NCBI GenBank assembly: GCA_014529385.2
Contig: CM043969.1
Span: 27,997,946 to 28,061,945, forward strand
From: Adiantum capillus-veneris
Taxonomy: Eukaryota > Streptophyta > Polypodiopsida > Polypodiales > Pteridaceae
Reading direction: 5' to 3'
Length of the DNA: 64,000 nt
The position numbers and the translations under genes were made by a program. Positions 36,050 to 46,068 of the stretch are shown here, piece after piece. The notes under the pieces are model-generated. The model was given only the letters and a program-made list of their open reading frames with translations. It had not been told where the DNA came from and did not search any database. The number at the start of each line of letters is the position of its first letter. Position 1 is the stretch's first letter.

Positions 36050-36860
36050 GATTTGGTCTGTACATCATTGTCAAGGTTTGTGCTTTTCCATACAAAGTTC
36101 GATGGTTTAAACTTTGAGCATTGGAAAGTAGGTATGCATGATGTATTGACTCAGTTGGGCCAAGTGCTGCCACTACAGGGCATGGATGCAAGGCCAAAGT
36201 CTATGACTAACGATCAGTGGGAGGACTTGTTTGAGCTTGCACGTTCGATGATCAGGTTACACCTTGGTGAGTCTGTCTATCGCATTGGTTTGGATGCATG
36301 TACATCTAGAGAGTTGTGGCAAAGATTGTGCAATGCTTTTGGCACAAATGAGTCTAGAGATATGTCTACAGTCAAAGGACGATCTTGCAGACATAGAGAT
36401 GATGTGTGTTGGCATTGTGGTCATACAGGGCATGTACGTAGGCATTGTTTTCGGTGGATGAGACAACGCAGGAGACAGCACAAGAGAGATGCTATCACTT
36501 TGGATGATGTGGGAGCAGATATAGCGTATGTGGCTACGCATGACGAGATGTTGACTTTCCTTGCATGTTTACTCTTGACTTTCTTATGTCGGTTTTTGAC
36601 AACACATTACCTTCGCATTGGATACTAGATGTGAGTGCTAGATTTCATGTCACACCAAGTCGGGAGTGGTTTAGCATATATGCTAGTGGTATGCTTGGAC
36701 ATGTGTGTCTAGCTAATGGTTCAGTGTATGACATAGTTGGTTAAGGATATATCAGACTATTGTTGCCGATTGGTGCATCATGCATGTTGCAAGATGTACG
36801 CCATGTTCTAGGTTTGACGCAGAGCTTGACCTCTATGAGTCAGTTTTACGAGACAACGGA
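36050..36860 (+). pseudogene. Copia-like Gag (zinc knuckle) and protease relic
   Basis: The frame from MDLVCTSLSRF (36050) to 36628 has a gag-like FDGLNFEHWKVGMHDVL, SRELWQRLCNAFGT and a zinc knuckle CWHCGHTGHVRRHC. After a frame change near 36615 a copia protease domain appears: HWILDVSARFHVTPSREWF ... ANGSVYDIVG, stop, then ASCMLQDVRHVLGL. The protease active site reads D-V-S-A instead of D-S-G-A and there are stops, so no active enzyme can be made. No integrase or reverse transcriptase was recognised up to the 3' LTR. Confidence 0.7.
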
Positions 36861-37480
36861 TGATAGGTAGTGCTGGATGAGAAGAGTGCACTAGTCATAG
36901 CAAGAGGTGCTAGTGTTGGCACGATTCATGCGATGCGAGTACGTCACGTACGAGACGGCATAGTCTTAGTGACTACGCAGCCATGTAGAGAGACGAGGAA
37001 TGTATCCTTTGCAAATAGGTTGCATGATGCTCCAGTTTGTGAGCATGTTGAGCCAGTTGTGCAGTAGGGCATGTCATTCGTGGATATGATGACAGATATG
37101 GATGACTTGAGTGTTGAGGATTCAGCCGTGATTTAGTCATTCATGGATATGCTTAGGCCAGAGGCTGATGTGTGTGAGTTAGAGCTAGGCATTGCTCGTG
37201 CACACAGGGTTTGGGATAGACAGATGCTCTTGGTGTGCATGTGACATGCGATGGACACGAGGATGGATTCCAAGGATCGGAGTTCGGTTGTTAGGGTGAT
37301 TGCCATGAGTGGAATTCTGAGCCAGATTTGACTGAGATGGTCAGATTGACAAATATTGCTAGGATTGCATCAGCATTCGGGAGTCTCATGTATGAGCGAT
37401 ACTCATCTCGGGACCCGAGATTGCATTTGCGATAGGTGCATTTGCAATGGGAGCAATCAGTCGTGCAGTCAGTTGTTCAA

Positions 37481-37626
37481 GACACTTATTCATTATGTAC
37501 ATAATAGAATAAGGGGGCTCACATGTAGAGTGTGAGTTTTAGCCCCTTCAAGCACAAGGTCTCCTCTCTTCTTCTCTCTTCTCCATTTCCGCGCACACAC
37601 ACACACGCTCCCACAAGCACATTTTA
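37481..37626 (+). repeat. 3' LTR fragment of the small copia-like element
   Basis: Matches the 5' LTR from CACTTATTC onward but lacks its first ~45 bases. The outer end reads TTTTA rather than TTCA, then the CCATC target duplication. Confidence 0.7.
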
Positions 37627-38100
37627 CCATCATACCATGTCCTTGCATCTTCTTGCAAGCAAAAGAACAAAATCTTTAGCATTTCTTACTTATTGCAATT
37701 AAACGAGCAAAGTGTATCTTTTCAATAAATGCATTGACATCCTCACCTACATGACCATAAAATCCTGGAAACTATGTCATCATAACCATCAAAACTTTCA
37801 ATTGAAGGTCACTTGAAGTGAGACCATCGTTGACAAACATCAAAACATTGTTCGAAAAATAAAAACTGAGACACCTCTATAGCAATGTCTTCCAATAACG
37901 TTCAAGACACAAATTCAACACCACAACTTATACCAAATGATCTCCCATAGAACCACAACTCAGAGGCAAATAATCCTCTAAGAATTTACAAGTACACTCC
38001 CATCCAAAAAGACACCATGGAAACTAGGAAGCACCTATCCCTGACATAAATTTAAAGCACACGCCAACCAATACACTTGAGGAAAAGAATTTTCCCTTTT
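37627..38100 (-). pseudogene. Antisense gag remnant, upstream half
   Basis: On the minus strand, near 37627-37830, fragments such as PSIESFDGYDDIVSRIL and FFCLQEDARTWYD match the start of a Ty3-type gag domain with stops. It is continuous with 33830-34288 once the insertion is removed. Confidence 0.5.
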
Positions 38101-38618
38101 ACCAAATGACTCTTCAAAACCACATTTTTGAAGTGTGTACACACTACAAAACATGTGAGGTTCCACACCTTACGCTACACCAAACCGTCTGCGAGCTACC
38201 ATTTTTTGTACCCTACACAAAACTGAGTGTATCTCCCAAACCACAACCTCTAAAGAGATGCTTTCAAACCTCAAAAATAACTTTTGAAATTATGATATTT
38301 GGCATTGCATGTCATGTGCTTGCTCTAAGAAACGCACGAAAAAAAAACCCACATCCTTTTGACACACAAAGTCATGTCCATATATACAAATTTACAAAAA
38401 GAAGGATGTCCAAAATGCGTGCAACATCATGAGGGCAACGAGCATATTTGATGGGCTTCCCACAACGACGAGGGAAAAGCTCCCAATGGACGAGAGCCAT
38501 CCTCTTGGCTTGAGGAATGAGGATTTTTTTGATAGTATAGAAATATAAATGTTCTAAAGAAATACATCAGTTGAAATTTGAAGCTTTTGATTCCTGTTAC
38601 GAGTCTCCTCAATTGCTC
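38101..38618. other. No supported gene; former 3' flank of the glycosyltransferase
   Basis: Only short ORFs. The part next to 38618 was the 3' UTR/flank of the glycosyltransferase gene before the SINE inserted. Confidence 0.5.
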
Positions 38619-38636
38619 CTGGCATATTCATTTGAG

Positions 38637-38830
38637 CTTTTTTTTTCACCATGAGTGCGGGGAAGGAAGTAGGGAGAAACTATACACATATCATGTATTT
38701 ACAACTATACATTGCACCTCGAATAAACCATCAATAGGGGAGGAGAATACACCCAAGAGAACGCAACTTGTGAGCTTTGAACCCTCAACCTTGGGGTTAC
38801 CATCTCAAAGATCTCACCAACTGAGCTGAG
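38637..38830 (-). mobile_element. tRNA-derived SINE, complete, with 18-bp target duplication
   Basis: On the minus strand it starts CTCAGCTCAGTTGGTGAG (A box), has GAGGGTTCAAAGCTCAC (B box) about 45 bases on, and ends in a run of nine A (38638-38646) after GTGA. Both sides carry the same 18 bases (38619-38636 and 38831-38848), a typical L1-type target duplication. The inner 5' head is clearly tRNA-like but has no cloverleaf good enough for a functional tRNA. Length 194 bp. Confidence 0.9.
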
Positions 38831-38839
38831 CTGGCATAT

Positions 38840-40418
38840 TCATTTGAGGCTTTTGAGACGCAAGGATTCCACAAAACATTGAAGGTTTGAGGTACTTGAA
38901 CCCTGCCCAAAGCTGAGGATTGCTTGTCGCGCACCATCGCGAAGCAAGAGGGCACTCTCGCGAAGCTTAGCCTCGCTCATTAAAGTGCGCGATTTGGTGT
39001 CCACTATTGATCGGGTGAGAAGCCCCTCCCCATGACGCTCCAGAGCCAGGCCATTACCCCAGAAATCCTGGATACATCGACAATTCAGCATTTGGTCGGC
39101 GAAGTAAGGGAAGCCAAGCAGGGGCTTTCCTTGGGAGATGCCCTCCAAGGTGGAGTTCCAGCCGGCGTGGGTAAAGAAAGCTCCAACAGAAGGGTGGGCC
39201 AGAACGTGGAGCTGGGGAGCCCAATCGATGATGTACATGCGTCCTTGGGTGCGGTCCTGGAAGCCAGGAGGCAGAGTCATTTGGCCACCGTCTTCCAGGA
39301 CGCCCGGGCGGAGGACCCACAGCACTGGAAGGCCGGTGGCCTCGAGGCCGAGGGCGAATTCGTGCAACTCCTCTTCGGTGAGCAAAGTGATGCTTCCAAA
39401 GGAGACATACAGTACAGAGCCCTCCTCCTGGGAGTCCAGCCACTGCAAGCACGAGTAGTCCTCTGTCCAGAACCCCGGCATCCTGTTGAAAGCGCTGTTG
39501 CTCAATTTCTTACCGCTAAAGTAGTCCAGCGGGAGAATCGGCCCTATGGAGTACACCTTGCACCCTGGTATCTCCTGCCTTACGGCCTGCAGGGCATCCC
39601 CCTCCATGGCCTCGAAGGAGTTCATGAGCACGGCGCACTGCGCCTCCTCCAGCCGTGTGAAAGGCTGCACAGAGAAGTTGAACATGAAGTCGGGCTCCTT
39701 GCAGGGCTGCACGAAACCTGGCAAGTCTTTGAGGCGGAGGGGTGGAGCACCCGCTATGCAGTCGATCAGCTTCCCTTCCTCCCATTCTGGTTCTACATGA
39801 TGGCAAACACTGGATCAGTTTCAAAGCATCCGGGGTGTGTGTGTTTGTGTGTGTGTGTGTGTGTGTAAACAGTAGAGAATGATTACCAGAAGGGAGCAAA
39901 CCTCTTGCCGCTGCCAGATGAGCAAGAAAGCAGGAAGCAGACTGCGTCCAGAAGGCGACACGTGGGATACCCAGCTTATTAGCGGCATCTTGAGAATGAC
40001 CCACAAAGATGTCGGAGATGATGCAGGTTGGCCGTGGGCGAAGATCCCGCAGCAGCCTCTCGAAAGCGGGCCCACTGTTAAGCACAGTTTCACAGAGGCC
40101 CCTCACATCGCTAGTGCCACTAACCTCTCCAGGAGCGTCGGAAGGGATACTCACAAACGTGATATCTAGCTGGACAGCAGATGCTGTGTCGGACGCCTGG
40201 GCCTTCTCGACAAGGGCTTCTTTCTGAAGAGATTTGAGGAGTCGTCTGTGGGTGAAGTCCAGGTTAACAAAGGTGATAGAGAAGCCTTGTTGGGAGGCCA
40301 GTGTGCGAGAGAGATGGAGGAGCGGGTTGATGTGGCCTTGCCCTGGCCACGGCACCACTACAGCGTGGTGTGTATGCCCATTGCTGCTATGCACCGGAGC
40401 TCCGTTCTCTGCAGGCAT
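38840..40418 (-). CDS. Family-1 UDP-glycosyltransferase (two exons: 39887-40418 and 38840-39792)
   Basis: Transfers a sugar, probably glucose, from UDP-sugar to a small acceptor in the cytosol; the acceptor cannot be read from sequence. Joining the exons gives 494 residues, normal for the family. Features: N-terminal PWPGQGHINP with the catalytic His29, the partner Asp136 in CIISDIFVGHS, exon-junction region PEWEEGKLIDC followed by PPLRLKDLPGF, SVLYVSFGS (about 303-311), and a full 44-residue PSPG box from W368 to Q411 with HAGWNSTLEG. The final Gln is usual for UDP-glucose users. The 94-bp intron (39793-39886) has GT-AG ends, a CTGAT branch-like site and a CA repeat. A TATA-like element lies at about 40491-40502. 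The stop codon (38840-38842) lies inside a SINE target duplication. Closest type seems UGT85-like, but this is uncertain. Confidence 0.93.
39793..39886 (-). other. Intron of the glycosyltransferase gene
   Basis: The donor G|GTAATC and acceptor TGTAG|AA restore the reading frame from LLPS into EPEWEEG. The intron carries a (CA)n tract of about 30 bases and a CTGAT branch-point-like motif about 30 bases before the acceptor. A single intron at this mid-gene place is common in plant UGTs. Confidence 0.85.
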
Positions 40419-40490
40419 AGCAATGGCTGTGTGTTAAGTTTCCCTGCACAGCTACATGCAACGCTGTAGTGAGCGACCCAGCCGGAGCAC

Positions 40491-40502
40491 CTTATAAAAA
40501 TA
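40491..40502 (-). promoter_or_regulatory. TATA-like core promoter of the glycosyltransferase
   Basis: Minus-strand TATTTTTATAAG about 75-85 bases upstream of the ATG, a plausible distance for a plant core promoter with a short 5' UTR. Confidence 0.5.
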
Positions 40503-40505
40503 GGG

Positions 40506-41042
40506 CGGCAGAAGCTGGGGCGCAAAGGCGCTCTGCGTGTCAGAACTCAGATTGATGATATTTTCGCAACACTCACGGCAACGTGCGTGTAGATTTGAAA
40601 AACTTGACATTGTTCTACGATTCAAACTTCAGGTATACAGATGCACCTTCCCATGTTCCCCAAATGGCAACCCCAACTTAAAAGTTCAGAGCAACCTTTT
40701 TTTTTTTTTTTTTTTTAAAGGTAGAAGCAGGTAGAAAGCACCAGGTGGAGTATATTCAAAAAATTCGCTTACTAAGATGCCAGAATCTTTGAACAATTCA
40801 ATTTTTTTACTTCCTTCCTGCAGTAGTAGGATTGAAGCACAAGATTGAATTAATGAGATTCACAAGGAAAGAAAAATATACAATGGACCCTCATGTAGGG
40901 GAGGGTTGTCCCAAGTGTCAAAGTTAGATCATATACAAAGTTTCTTTCATTTGAATCTACACACATAGACAAATAATTGTAGGTGTATATAAGTGTTCCT
41001 ATGCACACTTATAAAGAGAGTGGATCACATCAAGAAAATGAC

Positions 41043-41079
<37 letters not shown>

Positions 41080-41226
41080 ACACACACACATACTGGATCT
41101 TGAGATCAAGATTTAACTATGGTGGATTGATTATCAAAGTTCCCTCTTTAAAACCGACTCTTAAATTAAACACTTGTCGCGCTAGAGATTTGAGATCTCT
41201 TAGTGTGTTCCTATGATATTAAAACT

Positions 41227-41262
<36 letters not shown>

Positions 41263-41965
41263 GCATTTATACGCACGTATAACAAAAATTATACGTATAA
41301 AACGTCATTATACGCCGTATTTTCGAATAATACGCGAATACTCGTATAAAACAATTTTCGATCGAACACTTTTTCGGTCGAAAAATATCTCGATCGAAAA
41401 CGCCTATATATATACAACTATCGCCGTATTCGATTGAAAACCATTCTAGAGCTTTTGGGGGTTTGCAGAGCTTGGAGCTTTTGAGAGATTAGCAGATAGC
41501 GACAACCCCTTCAGTTTACAACAGTTTTCAGGTGAATTTTTTAATTTTCTGTAAATACTAACTTTTTTTTTGTGTTGTGCCAGACTTGTGTGGTGCAGTA
41601 GTTTCGACTCTCACCACAAAGTTGGCTTGCAGGTCGTAGGCCACTTCGTGGTGTGTAGCCATATGGCTCACTTCAGAAGTGTGTAGAATATAGTCTCCTT
41701 TCCCGTGGTGTGTAGTCATATGACTCACTCTAGGAGAAGGCTTAGGGTAAATTTAGATTCTCACTCGTATGGTGTAGTAGTATACCTCTCACCATAGAGA
41801 TGAGTTAGGATTAGAGGTCGACTCGTGGAGTGTAGTAGGCATGATGCTACACCTCTCACTTCAGAGTGGCCTATAAAATTTACAATCTTAAAGTAAGTCA
41901 GTGTTGATTATTCTACATAGAAGCACAAAGATTAACGTTCGTCATTTTAAGAGTGCAGAGATGCT
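40506..41965. other. Upstream region of the glycosyltransferase; microsatellites and a motif-rich AT segment
   Basis: No gene. It holds a T run (about 40699-40716), (CT)n tracts (about 41046-41076 and 41230-41259), a cluster of TATACG and CGATCGAA-type motifs (41270-41435) ending in a TATA string (CCTATATATATAC near 41403), and degenerate repeats of GTGGTGTGTAG...ATATG.CTCACT (about 41590-41870). The last ~95 bases are the first part of a tandem repeat continued at 48472. The 41270-41570 part could be an LTR promoter. Confidence 0.45.
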
Positions 41966-42176
41966 GACGGGAGCAAAGCGAACCCCGAACCCCCGACGGC
42001 CTCTAAAACACCAGGGACCGAATGGCGCGGCTCGAGCCTGTCATGGTAAAGCAAACAAGGGGCACCACCAAGCTTCAGCAGCTAGGACGCAAACAACACA
42101 CCACCATAACAAAGTTTTCATCCAAGAGAGATGGATGCTTGGGAGTAATGATGAAGAGGAAGGGAAATGAGATTAA

Positions 42177-42210
<34 letters not shown>

Positions 42211-43529
42211 GGGAGGGGGTATAGCGGCTTAGTACTTAGGCACCACAGGAGGATGGCGAATCCGCACACCCTTCACACATACACAAGCTCACTCCAAACA
42301 CAAGACTAGGTGGCGATTCCGCACACCTCACATGGGCAAAACATTGCAGGAAAACATACTCACAAAAACTCAAGCTTTATTTAGAGAATAAGGAGATGAA
42401 ATGGGGAGCATAGGGTAGGGGAATGAGAAGGGAGAGAGTGGTAGAGCACATGGCGGATAGGTGGGAGTTGATGGCGAAGACTCGCACGAGGGTTATGGCC
42501 ATCATCCTTCATTTAGTTGCCCTTCATCTTCCATAGCCCAAGTGTGTAGAGGCCATGCTCAAGACGAGCATGGTGATTGCGGTGATGGTGATGGTGTGGG
42601 TGTGTGTGTGTGCACTACGCACACACAGTGCATAGTGTACTCTTTGGTGATGTTGTGTGTGTGTTTAGTGTGATGGTGACCCCTCTTTATATAGGGGAGG
42701 AGGGGGGAGAAATTCTAGAATTTAGAAATGAAGAAATCATTATCTACATAGGCCATGTGACTGTGGGCCCCACTTGTCTGGCTGTGTGTATATGTGCCAA
42801 AACAACAGTCTCATGAGAGAGAGACTAAGAGAGAGAGATGGGTTGATGAAAAAAAGTGAGAGGTGACATGGAGAATAAAGTAATTACAAGAGGGGAGAGA
42901 GGGGAGTGTGTTCAGAGGTGAATCTGTGTGCAGATGTGTGTGAACACAAGAAAAATCAGGTAACCACCTGGTGGGGATGGGTCTGTGGGCACCTTTTTCA
43001 GTGAAACTGAGTGTGTGTGAGTGTGGGGGAGGTTATTTAGCTACAAGACAAGAGACATGGCGCCCTTTAAAGAGAGAGAGGGGGGTATTTGGGTCATGGG
43101 ATATGCTAGGAGAGAGAAAGAGGGGGTGGGGTATACTATTTTGGAAGATAGGGTAAGTTACATGTGAGTTAGGGTGCATTATTGGTGAGTTATAATGAAT
43201 TATTGGTGAGAAGTGGAGTAGCTTGAGGGGAGAGAGAAAGGAGAAAGGACAAGGGGAAGAGAAAGGGGGTTGACCTTTTGAGTGGAGGAGAGGAAAAGAG
43301 ACACACGGCGGGGCAACAATGAAGAAAAAGGAGGCAAGGTGGGGATGGGCTACCCTGCAGGCATGAGGTGGCCTATTTTACCTTTCTTATATATTTACAT
43401 AATCATACTTTATTTTTTTCTTACTTTTTTCCAATGCCTTTTATCACTCCCTCCCTAAGAGGGGGTTTTCATGGGGTGGGGACGAGAGAAGAGGGGTATG
43501 GGAGCTTGGCTTATGAAAAGCCCCCATCA
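41966..43529 (-). repeat. 3' LTR of the TR-GAG element (1564 bp)
   Basis: Near-identical to 46897-48471. The main length differences are the (GA)n tract (42179-42207 here) and small indels. On the minus strand it contains the TATA box CTATATAAAG near 42689-42700. Confidence 0.92.
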
Positions 43530-43597
43530 TTAGCCCTCCCCTTTTGGCTAGAGGCATTCATGCTTCTAGCTCTGAATCTGATTCTTTTTCCGCTTAG

Positions 43598-45650
43598 CTA
43601 TAAGAGCCGATATTGAGTTGCCTTCTGAACTAGCCATTCCATTTGGCCATTGGTGAGATTTCTGGGATATTCATGAATCTGGAACAGGTCCGGGTGATAG
43701 CTTGTTCCTTGGAATAGTGTCGGTTGATTAAAGGGGAAGCCGATGGCTTCCAGAACTTTGTGCCAGTGTCCTCCTGGATCCCAAGTGAAAAATATGATCA
43801 TTGTCTGCAGTGTCCGAACAATAAAATTTGCATGCCAAATTGGACCAAATTTGTAACCACCAGTAGCGAGAGGGGAAATGAGCATCTTGGCTCCTGCAAA
43901 GACAGAACTGAAAATTATGATTCCCAAGAGTGTACCAAGAATCCACCATATATGGCCGCCTTGTTGGTGTGGTGAGCTCAAGTTTTCTTCAGAATCCTGC
44001 TTACTGCCATGACTAGAAAAAACTGCAAGCATATGATGCTTCTTTTGGGTGTTCTCAAACATGTCAGCTTCCTTTACTGATGCTAATAGCAAGCCACCTA
44101 CCTTGCGGCTTAAATACAAGCGTAATCCACTTACCTTTCTCCAAAGAGAGGATGCACTATTTGTAAAAAATTGTACCAAATTGCGAATGAGGTCTTCATT
44201 CTTGCATTCTATCAGGCTTTTGTCTATACATGGCTCCTTAGCTTTTATCTCCATGCTGATCTTATCTCTATATGTTATAGCGGCTAGCCATAGCCATAGG
44301 TCTGATGCATCCCATGCAAACACAATGCTGTGTTGTGGAGGAGTTTGGAACATCCTTAAAAGGTTGGCAACATATTGATCATCAAAATTACTCTGAACAC
44401 CCTCACATAAACTGGAGGCATTACCCATCTCCAAGTTTATAACACCCTTCAATAGACTAGAGGCATTACCCATCTCTAAGTTTATAACACCCTTCAATAG
44501 ACTAGAGGCATTACCCATCTCTAAGTCTATAACACTACACAATAAAGTTTTGCTCGGCTGCCAAGACTTTGGAGCAATATCCAACTCCAAACCTTCAGTC
44601 ATACTTACCTCTTTGTTATGGTCTTCTAGTGAAACTTCCTTGACGTAAGATTCCTTTAGCTTGCTACACTGTCGTGGGTCCATGCTGGTGCACAGGCTTC
44701 TGTTTTCAAAGCCCTCCCCTTTGCTTGATATGTTGTCCACTTTCTGCAAAGCCTTGCTAACAGGCTGGTTTTCCTCTTCTCTTGTATCTTTCATGAACTT
44801 TGCATTCCTCTTACTCTGACGAGGCCTAATCAACACTTTACACCTTCTTACCATTATTGCCCAATGCTGTCGATTGATCGCTTTGGTGCCTATTTCATCC
44901 AAGGTTAAAGATGCGCTCACATTTGTAACACGATTTTCTTGACTTACCTCCCCCACCTGGGTAGCATCTTTTGATTCTTTAACCTCTTGTTTAACTGCTT
45001 CAGTTATTTGAATAGTCTTCTTACTTGATCCTTCTTCTGTTACACTCATTTTGACCTCTTCTACAAGACCAGTGATACTTGGTGTGCGGGTACCAATTGG
45101 TGGTGGACGTAGGATGATTGTAAGTGGTGATTGTGGCGGACGTAGAATTTGTGTTGGTGGGGATGGTGCTCGGGGTGGGGGTGTTCTTTCTCTAGGGGGT
45201 GACAATTGCTTCCTCCTACCTTCTCTATTATAGTTTTGTTGTGGTTTGGGACAGTAGTACATACCGTGACCATCTTCTCCGTAGTTGTAGAAGTGATACT
45301 CCCTGTTTTGTCGTCGTGCTCTTCCAGGGTCTTGATCTCTTTCTTGACTCCTCCCTTGCTGTATTAAGTGGACAGACAAACTTTGCAGTTGGTCAGTAAT
45401 ATGGGCCAACATATCTTGTTGGTCACCTCTTACCCCAAGAGCCGGTGGTGGTGGTGGAATGGTGGTTGTCGTAGTTTCTGGTCGATGCGATGTTCCTACT
45501 TCTGTTGACTCGGTTTCTTTGGCTTTCATTCGCAGCTTCTTGTCCTTAAGGTGAGCAATCTCAACGGCTAACTCGTACGTAGCCGGGAATCTACCTTTCA
45601 CCTTCTCCTTGAGAAGCGGCCATAAGCCATGCGTGAACCGATCTTTTTTT
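43598..45650 (-). CDS. Long second ORF of the TR-GAG element: Gag C-terminus plus unknown domain with a membrane-like segment
   Basis: An open frame of 667 residues from MKGRFPATYELAVEIAHLK (45601), extendable upstream in frame. The first ~150 residues are Gag C-terminal type: a proline-rich linker and a knuckle relic FYNYGEDGHGMYYC in which the first two Cys of CX2CX4HX4C are Phe and Tyr. A long hydrophilic middle follows, containing three 15-residue repeats (VINLEMGNASSLLKG, about 44405-44535). The C-terminal ~150 residues have one hydrophobic segment (WWILGTLLGIIIFSSVFAGA) and end at the polypurine tract. I recognise no enzyme motif and no known family in the middle or C-terminal part. Its position is where some elements carry an extra or env-like ORF, but nothing else supports that role. 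Confidence 0.7.
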
Positions 45651-46068
45651 AGGAAATCGTGTGCAGTTTCTCCCTTGCCAGTGACTCAACCCACCGTTCC
45701 CACAAATCTATAAATTTGGACTCATAGGTGGCATATTCTAAAAGACCCTCCTGCTTCAAGTCTCTCAACTTGTCCCACAACTTTTCTGAAGTGGTACCTC
45801 CCCCAAAGCGCCTCTTAAAAGCGGTTTTTAAGGGTTCCCAGTCATCCTTGGTTGCTTGTGGAAGTGCATTGTACCATAATCTAGCTTCTAGCTTCATGAG
45901 ATACTTAAAGATTGTAACCCGGGATTCATCCGTATCTTTATTTCTCACTACACATGCTACTTCAAAGTCATCTAGGAAGTCTGTTACCAAATCCTCCCCC
46001 TTATTTCCTTTAAATGTTGGAAATGCTACACTTTCCATGATTATTGAGAGAGAGCTAGAAAGACACAT
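45649..46068 (-). CDS. Gag core of the TR-GAG element
   Basis: A 139-residue frame; the likely start is MESVAFPTFKG (about 46035). It carries the retrotransposon gag core: DFLDDFEVACVV, FKYLMKLEARLWYNALP, WEPLKTAFKRRFG and LRDLKQEGLLEYATYESKFIDLWE. It would assemble particles around the element RNA. It stops after AREKLHTIS. The neighbouring frame carries on the same domain (AHDFLKKDRFTHGLWPLL), so Gag continues into the next ORF through a frame change within a short overlap near 45650-45690. This may be a mutation or a programmed shift. Confidence 0.8.
   Translation of the reverse strand: MCLSSSLSIIMESVAFPTFKGNKGEDLVTDFLDDFEVACVVRNKDTDESRVTIFKYLMKLEARLWYNALPQATKDDWEPLKTAFKRRFGGGTTSEKLWDKLRDLKQEGLLEYATYESKFIDLWERWVESLAREKLHTIS

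Larger units (their letters stand above)
34289..37626 (+). mobile_element. Small copia-like LTR element, non-autonomous, with 5-bp target duplication
   Basis: The 5' LTR (34289-34489, 201 bp, TGTTGGGG...TTCA) and a 5'-truncated 3' LTR (about 37481-37626) share STTATTCATTATGTAC-like, AGAATAAGGGGGCTCACATG and TCTCTTCTCCATT blocks. A PBS-like GTATCAGAGC (about 34494) follows the 5' LTR. The flanks CCATC (34284-34288 and 37627-37631) are a likely target duplication. The internal 3 kb encodes only gag and a protease relic. Confidence 0.75.

Noticed and set aside
39032-39868. 278-residue plus-strand ORF opposite the glycosyltransferase
   Set aside because: It is the antisense frame of a GC-rich, conserved coding exon; its product has no domain and it crosses the UGT intron microsatellite.
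43598-44010. Envelope protein of an endogenous retrovirus-like element
   Set aside because: Only a single hydrophobic segment and its position support it; no signal peptide, furin-like site or fusion motif, and pol is absent.
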